DNA from: Clostridia bacterium
Lineage (GTDB): Bacteria; Bacillota; Clostridia; Oscillospirales; Acutalibacteraceae
NCBI GenBank assembly: GCA_017465085.1
Contig: JAFTWW010000009.1
Coordinates: 1 to 46,697 of the forward strand
Direction: 5' to 3'
Length of the DNA: 46,697 bases
A program made the translations under genes and the position numbers. This document shows, piece by piece, positions 41,026-46,697 of the stretch (position 1 is its first letter; every line of letters begins with the position of its first letter). Below the pieces are notes generated by a model. It was not told the DNA's origin, did no database searches, and was given only the letters and a program-made list of their open reading frames with translations.

Positions 41026-41943
41026 ATGGCTTACAGCATAAAGGATTTCGGCGTTAAATCAAGTGATGGAATACATACCCTGAAAGGCAAGCTTTATATT
41101 CCCGAGGGTGAAATCAAGGGACTTTTCCATTTAGTTCACGGTATGACCGAGCACATCGGCCGTTATACCCCGCTATTCGATGCCCTTGCAAACGAAGGCT
41201 ATCTTTGTTTGGCTTATGACCATTTAGGTCACGGTCACACAGCCGAAAGTGAAAGTGAGCTTGGCTTCATCGCTTCAAAGAACGGCTTTGATTACCTTTG
41301 CCGTGATGTTGCGGTATTTTCGGATGCGGTAAGAAAAGAGTATCCCCATAAGCCTTATATCCTTATGGGGCACAGTATGGGCTCCTTTATAGTTAGAATT
41401 GCGGCGCAAAAATATATTAAAAATCTTGACCGCCTTATAATCTGCGGAACGGCAGGCAAAAATCCTGCGGCGCCTGTTGGCCGTTTGCTTATTAAAATTA
41501 TGAAGATATTTAAGGGTGAGCGGGGCTATTCCAAATTTATTCAGAAGATGGCTTTTGGAAGCTATAATAAGCGGTTTGAGGAAAAATCTCCTTACGCATG
41601 GCTTACTAAGGACCCCGAAATAATGGCAACCTACAGCAAGGATAAATTCTGCACCTTTAAGTTTACCCTTTCTGCCATGGAGGACCTGATGAACTTAATC
41701 ATCAACTGCAACAGCGACACTTGGTATAAAGAGCTTTCGGTCAAGCTTCCAATATTGCTTATTGCAGGTAATGATGACCCCGTAGGTGACTACGGTAAGG
41801 GTGTTAAATCGGTTTATGATAAGCTAATAAGCACAAAGCACAACGCTGCGCTTAAGCTTTACGAAAATTGCCGCCACGAAATTCTTAACGATACCTGCAA
41901 GCAAGAGGTTTTGGAGGATATTTTTGCTTTTTTAGATAAATAA
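41026..41943 (+). CDS. Alpha/beta hydrolase, monoacylglycerol lipase-like
   Basis: A 305-residue protein of the serine aminopeptidase S33/lysophospholipase group. HLVHGMTEHIGRY forms the oxyanion region, YDHLGHGHT follows, the nucleophile elbow is MGHSMGS, the acid lies in AGNDDPVGDYG and the catalytic His in NCRHEILND. All triad residues are in place. No signal peptide is seen, so it acts inside the cell. Pairing with glpK makes monoacylglycerol or glycerophospholipid breakdown the likeliest role. Confidence 0.88.
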   Translation: MAYSIKDFGVKSSDGIHTLKGKLYIPEGEIKGLFHLVHGMTEHIGRYTPLFDALANEGYLCLAYDHLGHGHTAESESELGFIASKNGFDYLCRDVAVFSDAVRKEYPHKPYILMGHSMGSFIVRIAAQKYIKNLDRLIICGTAGKNPAAPVGRLLIKIMKIFKGERGYSKFIQKMAFGSYNKRFEEKSPYAWLTKDPEIMATYSKDKFCTFKFTLSAMEDLMNLIINCNSDTWYKELSVKLPILLIAGNDDPVGDYGKGVKSVYDKLISTKHNAALKLYENCRHEILNDTCKQEVLEDIFAFLDK

Positions 41944-41944
41944 A

Positions 41945-41984
41945 ATTCTTATCTCCTGCCCATAATATGTTGGGTGATAAGAAT
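41945..41984 (+). promoter_or_regulatory. Hairpin enclosing the ribosome binding site and start codon
   Basis: The outer stem attcttatc (41945-41953) / gataagaat (41976-41984) is 9 bp; the inner stem is ccca / tggg, with loop taatatgt. The GGTGAT site and the first two bases of the ATG are paired. The part CCCATAATATGTTGGGTGAT is nearly the same as that before the gene at 32081. Confidence 0.62.
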
Positions 41985-42600
41985 GAAATCAAAATCGAAA
42001 AGCATATTAAAAACTGCCTTTAGCGTTTTTTTAAGTCTGTTTATATTTTCCGCCTTTGTTTACGGCTACCTATATATAGATATGAAAAACAGCAAGGCAG
42101 AGGCAGATAACAAGGATTATAATGTACCTTACGAATCCTCTGCCCCCGATAATGTGGGCTTACTTTTGGAGTTAAGCCAAGGCTCAACACTTGTTTATCT
42201 CGATTTTGAGGAAAGCAACATTTTGCTTTTAGACCTTAAGGATGAAGCCGCCTCCCCTTCCGATTACGGCTACCCTGCCGATTTTGTTATTAAGACAAGC
42301 TATGATACTATAAAAACCGCAGTAGATGCGGTGGGTGGAATTGACCTTGTAATTGAGGAAGAGGACCTAAGGCTTACGGGTGTGCAGGTGGTGGAATATC
42401 TATCCACCAAGGTGGATACCTCTTCGGCGCGAAGAGAGATATTTCTGAGCTTTTTTAACAAGGTTTCAAAAAACGGTATTTTAAGAGAGGACCTTATAGC
42501 CATATTTGAAAGCGCCACGGGGGATATTACTGTTCCCGATTATTATAGATGGGCAGATTATCTTAAGGGTATGAGCGGAAGAGCCTACTATGTTAACTGA
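41983..42600 (+). CDS. Membrane-anchored protein with degenerate LCP (LytR-CpsA-Psr) domain
   Basis: A 205-residue protein with a positive N terminus, one membrane helix at about 9-31 (LKTAFSVFLSLFIFSAFVYG) and an outside domain. DFVIKTSYDTIKTAVDAVGG, LTGVQVVEYL and DTSSARREIFLSFF trace the end of the LCP fold (substrate helix, LNG-A-Y-R block, D-R-R block). LCP enzymes attach polymers to peptidoglycan. Here the domain is roughly half the usual size and the catalytic arginine positions are poorly kept, so it may be inactive or regulatory. ATG at 41983 follows GGTGAT; GTG at 41974 is less likely. Confidence 0.65.
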   Translation: MKSKSKSILKTAFSVFLSLFIFSAFVYGYLYIDMKNSKAEADNKDYNVPYESSAPDNVGLLLELSQGSTLVYLDFEESNILLLDLKDEAASPSDYGYPADFVIKTSYDTIKTAVDAVGGIDLVIEEEDLRLTGVQVVEYLSTKVDTSSARREIFLSFFNKVSKNGILREDLIAIFESATGDITVPDYYRWADYLKGMSGRAYYVN

Positions 42601-42627
42601 TTTGCATAATAATATTACGCAAATCAG
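42597..42627 (+). terminator. Possible terminator hairpin
   Basis: A 9-bp stem ctgatttgc / gcaaatcag begins in the stop codon of the LCP-like gene, with loop ataataatattac. No T-tract follows, so termination is uncertain. The next 120 bases, up to the glnN promoter, are AT-rich with no gene. Confidence 0.4.
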
Positions 42628-42749
42628 TACATAAACCGTTGTATATCGACGCTTTTACTTAATTTTATTAAGTTTTTAGTGATATTTGTTAATTTTTTAA
42701 GGGTTTTTTCACTTTTTTCATTTGAAAGTTAGAACTTAAGTTGCCTTCA

Positions 42750-42778
42750 TTGACAAAGGATGACAAAAACCGTATAAT
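42750..42778 (+). promoter_or_regulatory. glnN promoter
   Basis: Perfect -35 TTGACA (42750-42755), 17-bp spacer and perfect -10 TATAAT (42773-42778) on the plus strand, about 33 bases before the start codon. It should be among the strongest promoters in the window. Confidence 0.92.
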
Positions 42779-42810
42779 GATTACTATATTTTATTTAAGG
42801 TGTGATATTT

Positions 42811-44898
42811 TTGAACAATGTTAACGAATTGTTCGGCAGTATGGTTTTTAATGACTCGGTGATGAAGAAAAGCTTACCCGAGGATACATACAAAAAGCTA
42901 TGGGAGGCTGTATCGCTGGGTAAGGCTATTGACCGTAGCATTGCAGATACTGTTGCAAATGCTATGAAGGAGTGGGCCATTGAAAAGGGCGCTACCCATT
43001 TTTCTCATTGGTTCCAGCCTATGACGGGCATTACCGCCGAAAAGCACGATAGCTTTATAGCGCCTACTGATGATGGGCACATAATAATGGAATTTTCGGG
43101 CAAGGAGTTAATTAAGGGTGAGCCTGATGCCTCATCCTTCCCTTCGGGTGGACTTCGCGCCACCTTTGAGGCCCGCGGCTACACCGCTTGGGACCCTAGC
43201 TCCTTTGCCTTTGTTAAGGATAACACTCTTTGCATCCCAACCGCCTTTTGTTCCTATGGCGGTGAAGCGCTTGACCAGAAGACCCCCTTGCTTCGCAGTA
43301 TGGATGCAATAAACAAGCAGGCTCTCCGCCTTGTTAAGCTTTTAGGCCTTAAGGATGTGGAGCATATTGATGTTACGGTTGGTCCTGAGCAGGAATATTT
43401 CCTTATAGATAAGGAATTATTCAACCTCCGCCCCGACCTTATGTTCTGCGGAAGAACACTTATCGGCTCTATGCCGCCCAAGGGGCAGGAAATGAACGAC
43501 CACTATTTCGGCGTTATAAAGCCCCGCGTTGCCGCGTTTATGCGTGAGCTTGATGAGGAGCTTTGGAAATTGGGCGTGCTCGCTAAGACCGAGCACAACG
43601 AGGCTGCTCCCGCTCAGCATGAGCTTGCCCCCATTTTCACCACAATCAATATTGCGGCTGACCACAATCAGCTTACAATGGAAATGATGAAAAAGGTGGC
43701 ATCCCGCCACGGACTTGTTTGTCTTTTACACGAAAAGCCCTTTGACGGCGTTAACGGCTCGGGTAAACACAACAACTGGTCCCTTTCCACCAATACAGGT
43801 ATTAACCTCTTAAAGCCAGGCAAGGTACCCAGTGAAAACAAGGTATTTCTTATCTGCCTTGCCGCCGTTATGAAGGCGGTGGACGAGCATCAGGATTTAC
43901 TCAGAATTGCCATCGCCTCTGCAGGTAATGACCATCGCTTAGGCGCCGATGAGGCTCCCCCTGCCATTGTTTCTATGTATTTGGGCGAAGAGCTTACCAA
44001 TATTCTTTATGATATTGAACACGGCGTTCATCACGATGATTCAAAGCGTGTTAAGATGACGGTTGGTACCGAAACCATCCCCTATATAAGAAAGGACAAT
44101 ACCGACCGCAACCGCACCTCCCCCTTTGCATTTACGGGTAATAAATTTGAGTTCAGAATGCTGGGCTCCTCAGCTTCTATATCCGAAACCAATGTTATGA
44201 TTAACACTATGGTTGCCGATGTGTTCATGGAGTTTGCTGACCGTTTGGAAAAGGCCGAGGATAAGGAAAGCGAAATCAGCACCATAATCAGAGAAACGGT
44301 TAAAAATCATAAGCGTATCTTATTTGACGGTGACGGTTACTCTAAGGAATGGGAGGAAGAGGCTGCCAAGCGCGGACTTCTTAATCTTCGCAGTACGGTT
44401 GATGCTATTCCCCTATTCAGAAGCGGCGAAAATGTTGCTATGTTTGAGCGCCACGGTGTGCTCAACCGCACAGAGATTAACTGCCGCAGTGATATTGCTC
44501 TTGAAAACTACTGCAAGATTCTGCACATAGAGGCTCTCACCCTTATAGAAATGGTTAACCGCGATGTTATCCCCGCTATCAGCGAATATATAAACGCCCT
44601 TTGTGATGATGTTTCTAAGAAAGCGGCGGCAGGAATTAAAGGAAAAAGCATTGAAAAGGATATTGCCGAACGCCTTAATAATGATAACAATAACCTTTAT
44701 AGCTTAGTGGATAAGCTGGAAAAGGCGGTTGAGAAAGCAAGTAAAACTGAGGGACTTCTTGAGAGCGCCAAGATTTACCACGATGACGTTTTATTCATTA
44801 TGGAAAATATCAGGAAGTGCTCAGATGATGCTGAAAACGTTACCTCCAGAGATTATTGGCCCTACCCAAGCTATGGCGATTTGCTGTTCAAAATTTAA
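42811..44898 (+). CDS. glnN: Glutamine synthetase, type III
   Basis: A 695-residue enzyme, the long GSIII class. The N-terminal [20 protein letters not shown] leads to [20 protein letters not shown]. Catalytic GS motifs are [39 protein letters not shown] and [20 protein letters not shown]. It makes glutamine from glutamate, ammonia and ATP. Translation most likely begins at TTG 42811 after AAGGTG; GTG 42802 is possible. It is a single gene between its promoter and a bidirectional terminator. Confidence 0.96.
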   Translation: MNNVNELFGSMVFNDSVMKKSLPEDTYKKLWEAVSLGKAIDRSIADTVANAMKEWAIEKGATHFSHWFQPMTGITAEKHDSFIAPTDDGHIIMEFSGKELIKGEPDASSFPSGGLRATFEARGYTAWDPSSFAFVKDNTLCIPTAFCSYGGEALDQKTPLLRSMDAINKQALRLVKLLGLKDVEHIDVTVGPEQEYFLIDKELFNLRPDLMFCGRTLIGSMPPKGQEMNDHYFGVIKPRVAAFMRELDEELWKLGVLAKTEHNEAAPAQHELAPIFTTINIAADHNQLTMEMMKKVASRHGLVCLLHEKPFDGVNGSGKHNNWSLSTNTGINLLKPGKVPSENKVFLICLAAVMKAVDEHQDLLRIAIASAGNDHRLGADEAPPAIVSMYLGEELTNILYDIEHGVHHDDSKRVKMTVGTETIPYIRKDNTDRNRTSPFAFTGNKFEFRMLGSSASISETNVMINTMVADVFMEFADRLEKAEDKESEISTIIRETVKNHKRILFDGDGYSKEWEEEAAKRGLLNLRSTVDAIPLFRSGENVAMFERHGVLNRTEINCRSDIALENYCKILHIEALTLIEMVNRDVIPAISEYINALCDDVSKKAAAGIKGKSIEKDIAERLNNDNNNLYSLVDKLEKAVEKASKTEGLLESAKIYHDDVLFIMENIRKCSDDAENVTSRDYWPYPSYGDLLFKI

Positions 44899-44910
44899 TG
44901 TGTAAAAAAA

Positions 44911-44939
44911 AGCGATGAGAAATTTCTCATCGCTTTTTA
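44911..44939. terminator. Bidirectional terminator between glnN and mntP
   Basis: The 24-base palindrome agcgatgagaaa / tttctcatcgct is flanked by A8 and T5, fitting glnN on the plus strand and mntP on the minus strand. Confidence 0.92.
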
Positions 44940-44941
44940 TT

Positions 44942-45523
44942 TTAGAAAATACCCGTTATAAAAATTTCAATGCCTATTGCTATTAAAATTATTCCGCCGA
45001 ATATCTGGGCTTTGTTTGCAAGCACTGTGCCGAATTTCTTGCCTATCAGAAGACCTATCATACAGATGATAAAGGTTACAACCGATATAATAAGAGCGGC
45101 TATCACGGCGCTTAATAAATCATATTCAGCTATAGTAAATCCTACGGACAGCGCATCTATAGAGGTGGCAATGCCCTGAACTAAAAGGGAAATAAACCCA
45201 ACGCCCGCACACTCTTCCTCTTCGTTTCCCTTAATGCCATCAACAAGCATCTTACCGCCTATAAACAAAAGCAACGCCAAGGCTATAAATGGAATGAATT
45301 TCTGAAAAGCAGAAAAATACTGCAAAAGGGAATGAACGCATATCCACCCAAGCAGCGGCATAGCCGCCTGAAATCCTGCAAAAACGCCTGCTACAAGGAA
45401 CATTTTTCTTCTTTTCATACAGGGCTCATTAAGGCCGTTTGCCATAGAAACCGAGAAGGCATCCATAGCAAGACCTACGCCTAAAAGGATGCTGTTAAAA
45501 AAGAAAACAAAATCGAGTTGCAA
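44942..45523 (-). CDS. mntP: Manganese efflux pump MntP
   Basis: A 193-residue protein with six predicted membrane helices in two repeats. VGLAMDAFSVSMANG and GIATSIDALSVGFTIAEYD contain the paired Asp/Ser motifs that bind Mn2+ in MntP. It exports excess manganese. Expression in other bacteria is set by the yybP-ykoY riboswitch; none is visible here, and the gene follows the deacetylase with 11 bases between, so the two are co-transcribed. Confidence 0.93.
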   Translation of the reverse strand: MQLDFVFFFNSILLGVGLAMDAFSVSMANGLNEPCMKRRKMFLVAGVFAGFQAAMPLLGWICVHSLLQYFSAFQKFIPFIALALLLFIGGKMLVDGIKGNEEEECAGVGFISLLVQGIATSIDALSVGFTIAEYDLLSAVIAALIISVVTFIICMIGLLIGKKFGTVLANKAQIFGGIILIAIGIEIFITGIF

Positions 45524-45534
45524 GTAAAGGCCTC

Positions 45535-46380
45535 CTATTTAAGTTTAACTGTTTCTCCCGCCTTTACACAAACCATTTCCAAGGGCTTGTAGGGGGTTTC
45601 TCTCTTTTCAAACCAAACATCAATGGTGGTGGGATTGTAAACAAGGCTGTGATCCATAGAAAACTCAAGGGAACGGAATGCTTCTATATATCTGTAAATC
45701 TCTATATTAGTAGCATACCAAATCTCACTGTTGCCCGACATCATCTCGGCAAATTCCTCAATATGCTCCCAATTATTATTACGGGAAAATTCATAGGCGT
45801 GGCCCCACACATAGAAAAGAAGACCATCATTATTTCCAAGACCTATTCTATGCATATCGCGGGCTAAAAAGTCCTTCGCTAAATCAAAAAGATTTTTCGA
45901 ATCGTGATGGCAGGTAGGTTTGAGCCTTAGCCAATCGCAAGGCAAATCAAAATTATTTGAATGATTTATAGTTCTCGCATAATAAATTCCTGCCGCTTTT
46001 AATAACTCTACCGTGCGATCGGATGTGGTACCGTAAGGATAAGCAAGACCATGGATTATGGTGCCCGTAAGCTCTTCAAGACGGCGCCTATCCTCCATAA
46101 TCTCATATAATGCTAAGTTATCGGGAAGCTTTTCAAGGAAGGGGTGGTTAAGGCCGTGGCAGGCAAGCTCCTGACCGTTCCTAAGATATAAATCCTTTAT
46201 AATCTCAGCCGATAAGTGATTGGCATTGGAGGAAAAAAGGTTACTGTTTACATTAAAGGTACCCTTAAGACCATATTTCTTAAAGATTTCTACAAGCCTT
46301 ACATCCTCAGTTACGCCATCATCATAACTAAATGTAAGCGCCTTGGGTTTACCATCAGGAAATCGTAAAAAACAGTTCAT
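45535..46380 (-). CDS. Polysaccharide deacetylase family protein (NodB fold), cytoplasmic
   Basis: A 281-residue protein. KALTFSYDDGVTEDVRL gives motif 1 (Asp20-Asp21), CHGLNHPFLEKL gives the HxxxH metal site (His75, His79), and AYPYGTTSD stands for RxPYG, with the arginine missing. A small beta-rich end (GETVKLK) closes it. No signal peptide or membrane anchor is present, which is unusual for a peptidoglycan deacetylase, so the substrate is probably a small intracellular or imported amide or sugar. The role with mntP is unclear. It has its own promoter. Confidence 0.82.
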   Translation of the reverse strand: MNCFLRFPDGKPKALTFSYDDGVTEDVRLVEIFKKYGLKGTFNVNSNLFSSNANHLSAEIIKDLYLRNGQELACHGLNHPFLEKLPDNLALYEIMEDRRRLEELTGTIIHGLAYPYGTTSDRTVELLKAAGIYYARTINHSNNFDLPCDWLRLKPTCHHDSKNLFDLAKDFLARDMHRIGLGNNDGLLFYVWGHAYEFSRNNNWEHIEEFAEMMSGNSEIWYATNIEIYRYIEAFRSLEFSMDHSLVYNPTTIDVWFEKRETPYKPLEMVCVKAGETVKLK

Positions 46381-46412
46381 AGTAATTACTCCTATGTAAA
46401 TTTATTACAATT

Positions 46413-46441
46413 ATTATAATACTAAAAGCAACGAAATACAA
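46413..46441 (-). promoter_or_regulatory. Promoter of the deacetylase-mntP unit
   Basis: Minus strand -35 TTGTAT (46436-46441), 17-bp spacer, perfect -10 TATAAT (46413-46418), with ATAGGAG as ribosome binding site near the gene. Confidence 0.72.
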
Positions 46442-46454
46442 GGGGGAATTGAAT

Positions 46455-46577
46455 AATAGGGACTTTCCGCGCACTATCGTGCGCTATCGCGCCGCAAGCT
46501 GCTTGCCCACGTCGGCGAAAACCGTTACCCGAACGCTTTTCTTCCGCTTCGCTCCCTCCTTGTTAGAGTCCCTGTTG
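46455..46577. repeat. Structured GC-rich element flanked by tRNA-derived inverted ends
   Basis: A 123-bp non-coding stretch. Its ends, aatagggact (46455-46464) and agtccctgtt (46567-46576), are inverted copies at 9 of 10 positions. The right end (gagtccctgttg, 46566-46577) is an exact 12-base inverted copy of the T-arm/acceptor part of the adjacent tRNA (46632-46643). Inside are hairpins gcgcac-tatc-gtgcgc (46469-46484) and gcaag-ctg-cttgc (46494-46506). It is more GC-rich than its surroundings. It is possibly a mobile repeat or a remnant of integration at the tRNA. Confidence 0.5.
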
Positions 46578-46590
46578 TGAAGCATATAAA

Positions 46591-46622
46591 AAATAAGACC
46601 ACCCAAACGGGTGGTCTTATTT
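46591..46622 (-). terminator. Terminator of the tRNA gene
   Basis: A perfect 14-bp stem (aaataagaccaccc / gggtggtcttattt) with loop aaac, followed on the minus strand by T6. It lies directly past the CCA end of the tRNA. Confidence 0.93.
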
Positions 46623-46623
46623 T

Positions 46624-46697
46624 TGGTGGACCAACAGGGACTCGAACCCCGGACCGACCGGTTATGAGCCGGTTGCTCTAACCAACTGAGCTATTGG
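46624..46697 (-). tRNA. tRNA with CAU anticodon (Met elongator or Ile2), 5' end cut off
   Basis: Read on the minus strand: D arm AGCTCAGTTGGTTAGAGC, anticodon stem-loop ACCGGCTCATAACCGGT with anticodon CAT (46664-46666), T arm GGGGTTCGAGTCCC, acceptor TTGGTCCA and encoded CCA (46624-46626). The first four to five bases lie beyond the window. CAU may be elongator methionine or the isoleucine tRNA modified by TilS to read AUA. The AGAGCA and CGGCTCATAACCG parts resemble Bacillus tRNA-Ile2, but the missing acceptor bases prevent a firm choice. It is not the initiator, which lacks this D arm. Confidence 0.92.

Noticed and set aside
41955-41972. SigE/SigK-like -10 element CATAATAT before the LCP-like gene
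   Set aside because: No matching -35 at the proper distance, and a start there would cut off most of the hairpin and crowd the ribosome binding site. The bases are better explained as the hairpin loop.
44900-46697. yybP-ykoY manganese riboswitch before mntP
   Set aside because: mntP follows the deacetylase gene with only 11 bases between, and the leader of that unit is too short and lacks the conserved riboswitch core.
1-46697. CRISPR arrays, prophage genes, transposases, toxin-antitoxin pairs
   Set aside because: No regularly spaced direct repeats, no recombinase, capsid or transposase-like protein and no small toxin-like pair were found on either strand. The window is mostly core chromosome.

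Overview
The window looks like a chromosomal segment of an endospore-forming, low-to-mid G+C Gram-positive bacterium of the class Clostridia, probably a gut Oscillospirales/Ruminococcus-like lineage. The reasons are: a complete spoIIAA-spoIIAB-sigF operon; the Firmicutes clusters murB-rapZ-whiA and asp23-fakA-recG; HPr kinase; type III glutamine synthetase; a YtgP/SpoVB-type flippase; TTGACA/TATAAT promoters; and extended GGTGAT or AGGAGG ribosome binding sites with frequent TTG and GTG starts. Identity comes from reading the protein sequences; no database search was possible.

Layout. 1-384: the 5' end of a 16S rRNA gene (minus strand, running off the left edge) with its leader and promoter. 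385-10282 (all minus): a bactoprenol-type glycosyltransferase, the spoIIA sporulation operon, then a housekeeping group folC-ung-phosphatase-hemW-pduL-nptA and glyS. 10464-11011 (plus): two small genes with their own promoter and terminator; the first is a Crh/HPr-like protein. 11057-13382 (minus): a ClC chloride channel and rplM-rpsI, separated by a hairpin-rich intergenic repeat. 13652-20133 (plus): ymdB, an orphan peptide-binding lipoprotein, asp23, fakA, recG. 20180-30763 (minus): cation/H+ antiporter, pfkA, and the long unit hprK-glcK-murB-rapZ-whiA-dnaE. 30938-39462 (plus): ychF, then an envelope cassette: small membrane protein, Alr-like racemase, Aslfm-like ATP-grasp ligase, class II asparagine synthetase, lipid II flippase, canonical alanine racemase. 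39530-44898 (plus): glpK, a monoacylglycerol-lipase-like hydrolase, a degenerate LCP-domain membrane protein, glutamine synthetase III. 44942-46380 (minus): mntP and an atypical cytoplasmic polysaccharide deacetylase. 46381-46697: a structured repeat beside a CAU-anticodon tRNA cut by the right edge.

How genes work together. Carbon control is dense: HPr kinase, glucokinase, phosphofructokinase and a His-less HPr-like protein with a conserved Ser. Envelope growth links murB, the racemase/ligase/amidotransferase/flippase cassette and two glycosylation or LCP-type proteins. The best candidate for an undescribed system is the 32081-39462 cassette. Its content resembles a D-amino-acid side-chain pathway of peptidoglycan (racemise, ligate, amidate, flip), but with a PLP racemase rather than the usual aspartate racemase. 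Also notable are two near-identical hairpins that bury the Shine-Dalgarno of unlinked membrane-protein genes (32052 and 41945), and the absence of yvcK between rapZ and whiA.
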